Positions 48,456-57,900 of a DNA stretch of 64,000 bases are shown piece by piece. The stretch is from Lewinellaceae bacterium. Its GTDB lineage: Bacteria > Bacteroidota > Bacteroidia > Chitinophagales > Saprospiraceae. The stretch is from positions 124,001 to 188,000 of the forward strand of contig JADJUJ010000007.1 in NCBI GenBank assembly GCA_016710765.1, written 5' to 3'. How positions within the stretch are numbered: position 1 is the stretch's first letter; each line of letters begins with the position of its first letter. The position numbers and the translations under genes were made by a program. Below the pieces are notes generated by a model. That model was given only the letters and a program-made list of their open reading frames with translations, was not told the origin of the DNA and searched no databases.

Positions 48456-49093
48456 TCAAATATCATGTTTCCGCACCAGCATCAAACCATCACGCAGCGG
48501 CAGGATCAAACTTTGCACCCGCGGATCTTCAAGTACTTGCTGGTTAAACTGGCGCAGGACAGCGGCGGTGGCATCTTTGAAATCACTGACGACCTTGCCA
48601 TTCCACAGCACATTGTCGGCCAGTAAAAAACCGCCTGGCCGCAATTTTGGCAATGCAAGTTCGTAGTGGAGGGGGTAGTCCATTTTTCCGGCGTCGAGTA
48701 GGATGAGGTCGAAGGCTTCTTCCAGGCCAGGGATAATTTGTGCAGCATCTCCGGTGTGCAGCGTAATTTTATCTTGAAATCCAGCCTTTATTACATAGGT
48801 GTGAAAGAGGCTGCTCAGTTCGTCGTTGACTTCTATGGTGTGGAGGTGCCCGTTGTCGGGCAGGCCTTGGGCCAGGCAAATACTGCTGTAGCCGGTAAAA
48901 GCGCCTATTTCCAGTATTCGCCTGGGTCGGATCATCCAGCTGAGCATTTGCAGCAATAAGCCCTGATAAGGGCCGGCCATCATTTGTGGCTGAAGGGTTT
49001 TGAGGTGGGTAGCGCGCTCCAGGGCCTGCAAAACGGGTTGGACAGGGAGGTCAATGTGCGGCAATAATCGAGTAAATCCTGGTCTGGGTTCAT
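48456..49093 (-). pseudogene. O-methyltransferase with a one-base frameshift near its start
   Basis: SAM-dependent class I O-methyltransferase (about 212 aa when repaired). Family start MNPDQDLLDYCRT is seen from ATG 49093, but one C is missing in the ccc at 49045-49047; restoring it joins TSP-VQPVLQALERATHL to the remaining frame. SAM-binding ILEIGAFTGYSSICLAQ and the metal-site DLILLDAGKMDY are intact. Without a repair, the upstream frame extending to 49196 would start elsewhere and is not family-like. Substrate unknown (catechol-type is common). Confidence 0.72.
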
Positions 49094-49129
49094 GTTGCAA
49101 AGATTGACAAGAAATTTTATAAATTATTT

Positions 49130-49159
49130 TTTGACTTTCCCCAGAAAGCTTTACCTTTG
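49130..49159 (+). promoter_or_regulatory. Strong Bacteroidota promoter of the tRNA-tuf operon
   Basis: TTTG (49130-49133), an 18-nt spacer and TACCTTTG (49152-49159), an excellent match to TTTG/TAnnTTTG. It precedes the first tRNA by about 85 bp. Confidence 0.8.
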
Positions 49160-49243
49160 CACACGCTTTTCGAAAGGGGGTTAGACTTCTGAACAAAAGT
49201 AAAGTTATTTGAATCGTTTTTACCTGTGAAGGGAGCTCAAATT

Positions 49244-49319
49244 GCCAGTGTAGCTCAGTTGGTAGAGCAGCTGATTTGTAATCAGCTGGTCGGGGGTTCG
49301 AGTCCCTTCACTGGCTCCA
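49244..49319 (+). tRNA. tRNA-Thr (TGT)
   Basis: Cloverleaf with acceptor gccagtg / cactggc, anticodon loop tttgtaa (TGT, reads ACA-type codons), T-loop gttcgag and an encoded CCA end. First of four tRNAs before tuf. Confidence 0.95.
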
Positions 49320-49362
49320 GTAACAGTTGGTGTTTTATTAGATAAATGCCAATAATATTTGA

Positions 49363-49448
49363 GGGGGTGCTCCGGAGATGGCGAGCCGGGCCAGACTGTA
49401 AATCTGGTGCTTTCAGCTGAGTAGGTTCGAATCCTACCACCCCCACCA
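49363..49448 (+). tRNA. tRNA-Tyr (GTA)
   Basis: Class II tRNA with a long variable arm. Acceptor gggggtg / caccccc, anticodon loop ctgtaaa (GTA), T-loop gttcgaa and an encoded CCA. Confidence 0.93.
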
Positions 49449-49528
49449 GGAGTTTTATGGACGCGTGTTTGTTGTGATGTAAGTTGTCAATAAACGTAGT
49501 TACGCGGTACGTTAGCGCTCATTTTTTG

Positions 49529-49604
49529 GCGGTGGTAGCTCAGTTGGTAGAGCGTCAGCCTTCCAAGCTGAATGTCGCGAGTTCGAATCTCGTCCGCCGC
49601 TCCA
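49529..49604 (+). tRNA. tRNA-Gly (TCC)
   Basis: Acceptor gcggtgg / ccgccgc, anticodon loop cttccaa (TCC), T-loop gttcgaa, encoded CCA. Confidence 0.95.
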
Positions 49605-49704
49605 GATTAAAAACCGTTGCTGGTTGCTCGTAGGAAGTTTTATATGCCGGCCAGAAGCGGTTAAGGCATTGAGAACGAACTACGATTGGCGATCAACGAT
49701 TTTT

Positions 49705-49776
<72 letters not shown>

Positions 49777-49908
49777 CAAAAGTAAAGAGGTGATTTGGTT
49801 AGTGGCCATTGGTTGGCAAATCCGGCAAAGCAGCATATCGCTTAGCCATCAAAAAGAAACAGTAAGAATTTTATTTTATCAACTTATTCGCTTAAACAAG
49901 AAATACCA

Positions 49909-51105
49909 ATGGCAAAAGAGACATTTCAACGTACGAAGCCGCACGTGAACATAGGTACGATCGGTCACGTAGATCACGGTAAAACTACATTGACTGCTGC
50001 CATCACCTACGTTCTTTCCAGCAAGGGTTTGGCTAAAAAAACGGATTACGCGTCGATCGATGCCGCTCCTGAAGAAAAAGAGCGTGGTATTACGATCAAC
50101 ACTGCACACGTTGAGTACGAGACGTTAAACCGTCACTATGCTCACGTGGACTGCCCAGGTCACGCTGACTACGTTAAGAACATGATTACGGGTGCTGCCC
50201 AAATGGACGGCGCCATCCTCGTGGTAGCAGCAACCGACGGCCCAATGCCTCAAACGCGTGAGCACATCCTGCTCGCTCGTCAGGTAGGTGTACCTAAAAT
50301 TGTGGTTTTCATGAACAAGGTTGACCTTGTTGACGACCCCGAGATGCTCGAACTTGTAGAAATGGAAGTTACGGAGCTGATCGAATCCTACGGTTTCAAA
50401 GGTCATCTGAGCATCATTCAAGGTTCTGCGCTTAAAGCCCTCGAAGGCGATCCTGCTGCAGTAGCCAAGATTGAAGAACTGATGGAAGCTTGTGACAACG
50501 ATATTCCAGCACCAACCCGTGAAACGGACAAGCCGTTCCTCATGCCAGTGGAAGACGTATTTACCATTACTGGTCGTGGTACGGTTGCAACCGGCCGTAT
50601 CGAGCGTGGTGTTATCAACGTGAACGAGCCAGTTGAAATCATCGGTATGATGGATGACGACGCTAAGCCGCTGACCTCAACGGTAACTGGTGTCGAGATG
50701 TTCCGCAAATTGCTCGATCGTGGTGAAGCTGGCGACAACGCCGGTCTGCTCCTCCGCGGTATTGAAAAAGAAGCCATCCGTCGTGGTATGGTTATCTGCA
50801 AGCCGGGTTCCGTGAAGCCGCACAAGCGCTTCAAGTGCCAGGTGTACGTTTTGGCTAAAGAAGAAGGTGGCCGTCACACGCCATTTTTCAACAAATACCG
50901 TCCACAATTCTACTTCCGTACCACAGACGTAACAGGCGAGGTTAAATTGCCTGCCAACGTTGAGATGGTAATGCCCGGCGATAACGTCGAACTCGAGGTA
51001 GAACTGCACAACACCATCGCCATGGAAATCGGTCTTCGTTTCGCTATTCGCGAAGGTGGTCGTACCGTAGGTGCTGGTCAGGTAACTGAAATTCTCGATA
51101 AGTAA
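49909..51105 (+). CDS. tuf: Translation elongation factor Tu
   Basis: GTPase delivering aminoacyl-tRNA to the ribosome (398 aa). G1 GHVDHGKT at 19-26, G2 RGITINTAH, G3 DCPGH, G4 NKVD and the C-terminal beta-barrels are complete. It is the gene after four tRNAs and before tRNA-Trp, as in Bacteroidota, and should share their strong promoter at 49130. Confidence 0.99.
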   Translation: MAKETFQRTKPHVNIGTIGHVDHGKTTLTAAITYVLSSKGLAKKTDYASIDAAPEEKERGITINTAHVEYETLNRHYAHVDCPGHADYVKNMITGAAQMDGAILVVAATDGPMPQTREHILLARQVGVPKIVVFMNKVDLVDDPEMLELVEMEVTELIESYGFKGHLSIIQGSALKALEGDPAAVAKIEELMEACDNDIPAPTRETDKPFLMPVEDVFTITGRGTVATGRIERGVINVNEPVEIIGMMDDDAKPLTSTVTGVEMFRKLLDRGEAGDNAGLLLRGIEKEAIRRGMVICKPGSVKPHKRFKCQVYVLAKEEGGRHTPFFNKYRPQFYFRTTDVTGEVKLPANVEMVMPGDNVELEVELHNTIAMEIGLRFAIREGGRTVGAGQVTEILDK

Positions 51106-51126
51106 ATAATACCTAGTCTCTGGATT

Positions 51127-51180
51127 GGCCTTTGGTCGGTGGTTTATGGCAGCAATGCCGGCAATCACAGACCAAAGGCC
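51127..51180. other. Hairpin between tuf and tRNA-Trp
   Basis: Perfect 11-bp stem ggcctttggtc / gaccaaaggcc with a 32-nt loop. The motif resembles the dispersed ggtctttgg repeats. It may be a processing or partial termination site. Confidence 0.6.
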
Positions 51181-51197
51181 GAAACCCGGGGCACCAC

Positions 51198-51273
<76 letters not shown>

Positions 51274-51415
51274 TTTAAATCAATCGTTGATCGTTGTTCG
51301 TTGACCGTTTCCGGCAACGAACCTTTTTATCGATAGCCATAAAGCCAACTGGTTTTGTGTTTGCCGGCCGGAAGGATTCAATGCACGATCATCGTACAAC
51401 GTACAACTTCCTGCA

Positions 51416-51616
51416 ATGGAAAAATTGACGCTTTACTTAAAAGAAAGCTACCACGAACTCGTCAAGAACGTTTCCTGGCCTACTGCACAGCAACTGCAGG
51501 AAAGCACCATGGTAGTTCTGGTGACATCAACCATCCTCGCTATTTTGATATTCTTCATGGATATTATCAGTAGCGTGGTGTTCAAGACCATTTACGGTGT
51601 GAATATCTTCGGGTAA
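51416..51616 (+). CDS. secE: Preprotein translocase subunit SecE
   Basis: Short inner-membrane SecYEG subunit (66 aa). Conserved NVSWPTAQQLQESTMVV amphipathic part precedes one membrane helix (about 32-54). Followed by nusG after 32 bp. Confidence 0.95.
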   Translation: MEKLTLYLKESYHELVKNVSWPTAQQLQESTMVVLVTSTILAILIFFMDIISSVVFKTIYGVNIFG

Positions 51617-51648
51617 TCACGCTATATCATTCGTCGTCGGGGAAAAGC

Positions 51649-52230
51649 ATGAGCAACGAAAAGGTTACAACAACAGCGTACGCCGCCGAGGATAGAAAGT
51701 GGTATTCCCTCCGTGTCATCAGTGGCAAGGAGAAAAAAATCAAAGAACGCATTGATCTTGAGATCGAGCGTTCAGGATGGGGCCATTTTGTTTTCCAGGT
51801 AATCGTACCTACCGAAAAGGTGTACAAAATCCGCAACGGTAAGAAAGTTGTTCAGGAGCGCAACCTCCTGCCCGGCTATATTCTTGTTGAAGCCATCGGC
51901 GCCAAACTGAACGGCGATGTTGCTAAGGTCATCAGCGACATTCCCAATGTCATTCACTTTCTGGGCAAGGAAACACCCCTGCCCATGACCCAGGTTGAGG
52001 CCAATCGCCTGTTGGGCAAAGTGGACGAAAGCGCTGAAGCCGGTGAGACGATGATAGAACCATTCCTCATTGGTGAAACAGTGAAAATTATTGACGGCCC
52101 GTTCTCCGATTTTGTCGGCGATATTCAGGAAGTCAACGAAGAGAAAAAGAAAATAAAAGTTATCGTGAAGATCTTCGGTCGCGGAACAGAGGTCGAATTG
52201 AACTTCATGCAGGTAGAAAAAATAAGCTAA
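51649..52230 (+). CDS. nusG: Transcription termination/antitermination protein NusG
   Basis: Elongation factor binding RNA polymerase (193 aa). NGN domain (about 10-120: WYSLRVISGKEKK, LLPGYILVEA) and C-terminal KOW domain (about 138-190, IGETVKIIDGPFSDFVG). Typical place between secE and rplK. Confidence 0.98.
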   Translation: MSNEKVTTTAYAAEDRKWYSLRVISGKEKKIKERIDLEIERSGWGHFVFQVIVPTEKVYKIRNGKKVVQERNLLPGYILVEAIGAKLNGDVAKVISDIPNVIHFLGKETPLPMTQVEANRLLGKVDESAEAGETMIEPFLIGETVKIIDGPFSDFVGDIQEVNEEKKKIKVIVKIFGRGTEVELNFMQVEKIS

Positions 52231-52326
52231 CAGCGCCCAGAGGTCCGCTTCTCCCGGACACGCTTCCATCAGGGGCATTGTTGTAGTTTGATCACGTAGT
52301 TTTCAATTGTTGAAAATACTCTAGAA

Positions 52327-52779
52327 ATGGCAAAAGAAGTAGATGTTTATATTAAACTCCAGGTAAAAGGCGGTACTGCAAACCCCGCTCCACCTATCGG
52401 TCCGGCACTCGGTTCCAAAGGTGTGAACATCATGGAGTTCTGCAAGCGTTTTAACGCACAGACTCAAGATCAAATGGGCAAGGTATTGCCAGTGATCATC
52501 TCTGTGTACAAAGACAAAACGTTTGACTTTATCATCAAAACACCACCGGCAGCCATCCAGCTGTTCGACGCTGTTAAACTTGCTCCCGGTAAAGGCTCCG
52601 CTGAGTCGAACCGGAAGAAAATTGGTGAAGTTACCTGGGATCAGGTTCGCGCTATTGCAGAAAGTAAAATGCCCGACCTCAACTGTTTTACGGTTGAAGC
52701 CGGTATGAAAATGATCGCTGGTACTGCCCGTAGCATGGGTTTGAACATCACGGGAACAGCGCCCTGGGACAATAATTAA
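52327..52779 (+). CDS. rplK: 50S ribosomal protein L11
   Basis: Binds the GTPase-associated centre of 23S rRNA (150 aa; a little longer than usual at the C-terminus). APPIGPALGSKGVNIMEFCKRFN is the hallmark near residues 20-42, and NLNITGTAPW-like GLNITGTAPW closes the protein. Confidence 0.98.
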   Translation: MAKEVDVYIKLQVKGGTANPAPPIGPALGSKGVNIMEFCKRFNAQTQDQMGKVLPVIISVYKDKTFDFIIKTPPAAIQLFDAVKLAPGKGSAESNRKKIGEVTWDQVRAIAESKMPDLNCFTVEAGMKMIAGTARSMGLNITGTAPWDNN

Positions 52780-52781
52780 AC

Positions 52782-52817
52782 GGCTGGTTGGTTTGGGCAA
52801 ACAGGCGCCAGCCTTTT
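52782..52817 (+). terminator. Possible attenuator between rplK and rplA
   Basis: Stem ggctgg / ccagcc with a 20-nt loop then TTTT, starting 2 bp after the L11 stop. Could thin transcription or mark a processing site. Confidence 0.45.
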
Positions 52818-52888
52818 ATGCAAAACAACCACCTCAACGCAAGGGAGTCTCGCCCAACGGGACGCAAACACCTTAAATAGTTTTATCA

Positions 52889-53584
52889 ATGGCAAATTTG
52901 ACAAAAAAGCGCAAAGCCGTTGAATCGAAAGTGGATCAGGACAAACTGTACAGCCTGGCTGACGCCATGGGGCTTGTAAAAGAAGTCAATACCACCAAGT
53001 TCAATGCTTCTGTGGACGTCCACGTTCGCCTGGGCGTCGATCCGCGGAAAGCCGATCAGGCACTTCGCGGTACGGTTTCCCTGCCGCATGGTACGGGTAA
53101 AACAAAGCGCGTACTGGTTTTTTGTACCCCCGATAAAGAAGCGGAGGCAAAAGAAGCTGGTGCCGACTTTGTAGGTCTGGATGAATACATTCAGAAGGTT
53201 TCCGACGGTTGGATGGATATCGATGTGATCATCGCTACCCCCAACGTCATGGCACAACTTGGTAAAGTTGCCCGTATTCTGGGGCCACGTGGCTTGATGC
53301 CTAACCCCAAAACAGGTACGGTCACCAATGATTTGGCATCCGCCGTGTCTGAAGTGAAAAAAGGCAAAATCGCCTTCCGTGTCGACAAGTTTGGTATCGT
53401 TCACGCTTCAGTCGGTCGTGTTTCTTTCACACCCGAGCAGTTGGTTGACAATGCCTACGAACTTGTTGCTACCCTGGCACGTATGAAACCTTCTTCTGCA
53501 AAAGGTATTTACATGAGAAGTATCTCAGTTGCCAGCACCATGAGCCCAGGCATTGCAGTAGATCCGAAATCCATCAAGGTCTGA
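52889..53584 (+). CDS. rplA: 50S ribosomal protein L1
   Basis: L1-stalk protein and, in many bacteria, translational repressor of the L11 operon (231 aa). GPRGLMPNPKTGTV and DKFGIVHASVGRVSF are family motifs. It ends 23 bp before rplJ. Confidence 0.98.
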   Translation: MANLTKKRKAVESKVDQDKLYSLADAMGLVKEVNTTKFNASVDVHVRLGVDPRKADQALRGTVSLPHGTGKTKRVLVFCTPDKEAEAKEAGADFVGLDEYIQKVSDGWMDIDVIIATPNVMAQLGKVARILGPRGLMPNPKTGTVTNDLASAVSEVKKGKIAFRVDKFGIVHASVGRVSFTPEQLVDNAYELVATLARMKPSSAKGIYMRSISVASTMSPGIAVDPKSIKV

Positions 53585-53607
53585 TAAAACTTTCAATTCG
53601 ATAAGAA

Positions 53608-54132
53608 ATGACAAGAGAAGAAAAAACGGCCGCTATCGCCGAATTGCAGGAAGAACTGGGAAACTCCTCCTTTTTCTACCTGACCGATTCGTCGACACTC
53701 ACGGTGGCTAAGATCAATAAGTTCCGCCGCATGTGTTTCGAGCGGGGCATTAAGATCAAGGTGGCTAAAAACACCCTGATCCAGAAAGCCATGGAATCTG
53801 CGTCGGAAGACAAAGGCTACCAGGCTTTGTACGACTGCCTGAAAGGGCCTACTACGATTTTGATTTCCGCTAACCCTAAGGCGCCTGCACAGCTGCTGGA
53901 AGAATTCCGCAAAACCGAACAGCGCCCTATCCTGAAAGCAGCGTACATTGATACGTCTGTTTACTTGGGTGACGAACAACTCACCGCATTGACCAAGCTC
54001 AAAAGCAAGGACGAAATGGTGGGCGAAATCATCGGTTTACTCCAATCTCCAGCCATTCGTTTGGCTGGTCAGATCAAGGCTGCTGGTTCCAAATTGGCCG
54101 GTATTGTCAAGGCCCTGGAGGAACGCGCATAA
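53608..54132 (+). CDS. rplJ: 50S ribosomal protein L10
   Basis: Base of the L7/L12 stalk (174 aa). FYLTDSSTLTVAKINKFRR and KVAKNTLIQKA are conserved. The C-terminal helix ends KLAGIVKALEERA, the L12-binding part. Confidence 0.97.
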   Translation: MTREEKTAAIAELQEELGNSSFFYLTDSSTLTVAKINKFRRMCFERGIKIKVAKNTLIQKAMESASEDKGYQALYDCLKGPTTILISANPKAPAQLLEEFRKTEQRPILKAAYIDTSVYLGDEQLTALTKLKSKDEMVGEIIGLLQSPAIRLAGQIKAAGSKLAGIVKALEERA

Positions 54133-54191
54133 TTTTAAACGGCAAAGGGGGATCACCCATTTGCAACATGCTGATTTGGCTTCCAAGTACG

Positions 54192-54205
54192 CACTATATA
54201 TAGTG
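54192..54205. promoter_or_regulatory. AT-rich palindrome before rplL
   Basis: cactatatatagtg, a perfect 14-bp palindrome in the 135-bp rplJ-rplL gap. Could be part of a promoter or operator; no partner sites are known. Confidence 0.3.
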
Positions 54206-54267
54206 TCTTTAATGACCCTTTTGAACCTACACATTTTTTTCGCAAACGATTTTAAAATTTTATTACA

Positions 54268-54648
54268 ATGGCAGATTTGAAAGCAATGGCCGAGCAATTG
54301 GTTTCCCTCACCATCAAGGAAGCAAATGAACTGGCTGGAATTTTGAAAGATGAGTACGGAATTGAGCCAGCTGCTTCTGCAGTTGCAGTTGCCGCAGCAC
54401 CTGCTGCGGGCGGTGCAGGCGATGCCGCTGTTGAGAAAACCGAGTTCGACGTTATCCTGAAGGATGCCGGCGCCAATAAACTGAACGTGGTTAAGGAGGT
54501 TAAAAACATCCTCGGTCTGGGTCTCAAAGAGGCAAAAGACCTTGTTGATGGTGCTCCTAGCGAGCTGAAAAACGGCGTAAACAAAGCAGAAGCTGATTCT
54601 ATCAAAGAAGCTTTGGAAGCCGCTGGCGCCGTTGTTGAGGTTAAGTAA
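54268..54648 (+). CDS. rplL: 50S ribosomal protein L7/L12
   Basis: Multi-copy stalk protein (126 aa). N-terminal dimerisation helix, Ala/Gly hinge (SAVAVAAAPAAGGAGDAA, about 38-55) and the C-terminal factor-binding domain with NKLNVVKEVKNILGLGLKEAKDLVDGAP-type sequence. Confidence 0.98.
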   Translation: MADLKAMAEQLVSLTIKEANELAGILKDEYGIEPAASAVAVAAAPAAGGAGDAAVEKTEFDVILKDAGANKLNVVKEVKNILGLGLKEAKDLVDGAPSELKNGVNKAEADSIKEALEAAGAVVEVK

Positions 54649-54790
54649 GTATTGTTTTGCTCCTGCGGCCTGATCAGGCTGTTGGCGGGCAGCGATTGCG
54701 AATCTTCGCTGTTCATCAAAACAATTACCTACTGATTTCAACTTCCGCAATGTTCGGCAACTCAACCTGTTACAGATAATTTAGCGTTTG

Positions 54791-54829
54791 GGCTTAACAC
54801 GCCGCCTCCCCGGAGGTGCGTGTTAAGCC
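54791..54829. other. Extended hairpin in the rplL-rpoB gap
   Basis: Perfect 12-bp stem ggcttaacacgc / gcgtgttaagcc with an inner cctcc / ggagg. No T-run follows. Its place suggests an attenuator or RNase site setting the ribosomal-protein to polymerase ratio. The rest of 54649-54954 shows no gene. Confidence 0.6.
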
Positions 54830-54954
54830 TATCGCTGTCTGTGCGGGTAAACTTTTCTTTTCAATTATCCGTTATACAGATTCTGCACGGATCTCTCTGC
54901 TAATAAAGGTATTAGCATTTCTTGCAATCAGCACACAAGCACACCTTGCAAACA

Positions 54955-57900
54955 ATGACCAATAACGGCACCACAAACGGGACAGTAGCCAAAACCGGCG
55001 TTCAAGAACGCATTAATTTTGGTAAAATCCGTCACGGCGGTCACCACCCCGACCTCCTTGAAATTCAACTTAAATCATTCCAGGAGTTTTTCCAATTGGA
55101 AACAACTCCGGAGAACCGCGCTACGGAAGGGCTCTATAAAGTTTTCAAAGAAAACTTTCCCATCACCGACGCACGGAATATCTTCAATCTGGAATTTCTC
55201 GACTATTTTGTCGACCCTCCGCGCTACACCACCGATGAGTGTATGCAGCGCGGCCTGACCTATTCCGTACCCCTGAAGGCTAAATTGAAATTGTCTTGCA
55301 ATGATGAGGAGCACATCGACTTCCAAACCATTGTTCAGGACGTTTTCCTGGGTAATATCCCCTACATGACGCCAAAGGGCACCTTCGTCATCAATGGCGC
55401 AGAACGGGTTATCGTTTCGCAACTCCACCGCTCTCCAGGTGTATTCTTCGGGCAAAGCTTTCACCCTAACGGGACGAAGATTTACAGCGCCCGGGTTATT
55501 CCTTTTAAAGGAGCCTGGATGGAGTTTGCTACGGATATCAACCTGGTCATGTATGCTTACATCGATCGGAAAAAGAAGTTTCCTGTCACCACCCTGCTCC
55601 GCGCCATCGGTTTTGATACCGATAAGGCTATTCTCGACCTGTTCAACCTGGCCGACGAAATTGCCTGCACCCGCGAGAACCTGGAAGGTGCAATCGGCCG
55701 TAAACTTGCCGCACGGGTGCTGAAAACCTGGACGGAAGATTTCGTAGACGAGGACACCGGCGAGGTGGTCACCATCGAAAGAAATGAAATTATTCTTGAG
55801 CGCGATACCGAGCTCGATGAAGAAAATATTGAGTTCATCCTGGAGGCTGGTTCTACGACCATTATCCTGCAGCGCACCGATGTGGAAGAGGACTTTTCTA
55901 TCATCTACAATACGTTGCAGAAAGACCCCACTTCCAGCGAACTCGAGGCCGTTACCTATATATACCGCCAGCTTCGCGGTTCGGATCCCCCGGATGACGA
56001 GACAGCGCGTGGCATTATCGAGAAATTGTTTTTCTCCGATAAACGCTACAACCTGGGCGATGTAGGCCGTTTTAAAATCAACCGCAAACTGGGGCTAGAT
56101 ATTGCCGACGACAATCTGGTATTGACCAAGGAAGACATCATCGCTATTGTGCGGTACATTGTCAGCCTGATCAACAACAAGGCCGAGATCGACGACATCG
56201 ACCACCTGTCTAACCGCCGTGTTCGTACGGTGGGGGAGCAGTTGTACGCTCAGTTTGGCGTCGGCCTGGCACGTATGGCCCGCACGATTCGCGAACGTAT
56301 GAACGTCCGCGACAATGAGGTCTTTACACCGGTCGACCTGATCAACGCACGTACCCTCTCCTCGGTCATCAACTCCTTCTTCGGCACCAGCCAGTTGTCG
56401 CAGTTCCTTGACCAAACCAATCCGCTGTCTGAAATTACGCACAAACGCCGTATTTCTGCACTCGGACCTGGTGGTTTGAGCCGTGAGCGCGCAGGTTTTG
56501 AGGTTCGTGACGTACACTACAGCCACTACGGCCGTTTGTGTACCATCGAAACCCCGGAAGGCCCGAACATCGGTCTGATCTCAACGCTGTGTACACACGC
56601 CAAGATCAATAAAATGGGCTTCCTTGAAACCCCGTATCGCCGTGTTGCTAATGGCAAGGTGGTAATGGAAGGTGACGTGGAATACCTTTCCGCAGAAGGA
56701 GAGGATTACATGAAAATTGCCCAGGCTAACACGCCAGTAAACGAAAAGGGTGCTTTTGAGAACGATCGTATCAAAGCACGTGAGCACGGCGACTTCCCGA
56801 TCCTTACCCCGGAAGAAGTGGAATACATCGACGTAGCCCCCAACCAGATTGTGGGTGTGTCGGCTTCCATGATTCCTTTCCTGGAAAACGATGACGCCAA
56901 CCGTGCGCTCATGGGCTCTAACATGCAGCGCCAGGCCGTTCCGCTCATCCGCCCGCATTCGCCGGTGGTGGGTACTGGTCTGGAAGCCAAAGTTGCCCGC
57001 GACAGCCGTATGCTCATCAACGCCGAAGGCGGTGGTGTGGTGGAATACGTGGATGCCAACGAAATCGTTATCCGCTACGACCGTACTGAAGAAGATCAGC
57101 TGGTTTCTTTTGAAGACAACAAGAAAACCTACAAGCTGACCAAATTCATGCGCAGCAACCAGGGTACCTGCATCAACCTGAAGCCCATTGTACGGCGCGG
57201 GCAGCGGGTAGAAGAAGGTGATATTCTTTGCGAAGGTTACGCCACTGAAAATGGCGAATTGGCACTCGGCCAAAACCTTAAAGTGGCATTCATGCCCTGG
57301 AAAGGTTACAACTTTGAGGATGCCATCGTACTGAGCGAGCGCGTGGTTCAGGAAGATGTTTTCACTTCCATCCACATCGAACACTTCGAACTCGACGTGC
57401 GCGACACCAAATTGGGTGAAGAGGAACTGACCGCAGATATTCCAAACGTCAGCGAGGAAGCAACCAAAGACCTCGATGAAAATGGCGTAGTGCGCATTGG
57501 CGCCTGGGCCCGCGAAGGCGATATCCTGATCGGTAAAATCACACCCAAAGGTGAAACCGACCCAACACCGGAAGAAAAACTGCTGCGCGCTATTTTCGGC
57601 GACAAAGCAGGTGATGTGAAAGATGCATCGCTGAAGGTACCACCAAGCGTTAATGGTGTGGTGATCGACAAGCAATTGTTTGCCCGCGCCAAGAAGGATA
57701 AAGTACAAAAAGAACAGGAAAAAGCGCTGCTGGATAAGCTCGAAGACGAGCATGTTGTGGCACTGAATAAACTGAAAACGGAGCTGATCGATAAACTTCA
57801 GCTGCTGGTGAAAGATAAAATCACCAACGGTATCCGCAGCATCTATGGTGAAGAAATGGTTCCAAAAGGCACCAAACTGGCCAGTGCTGTGCTGCGCGAT

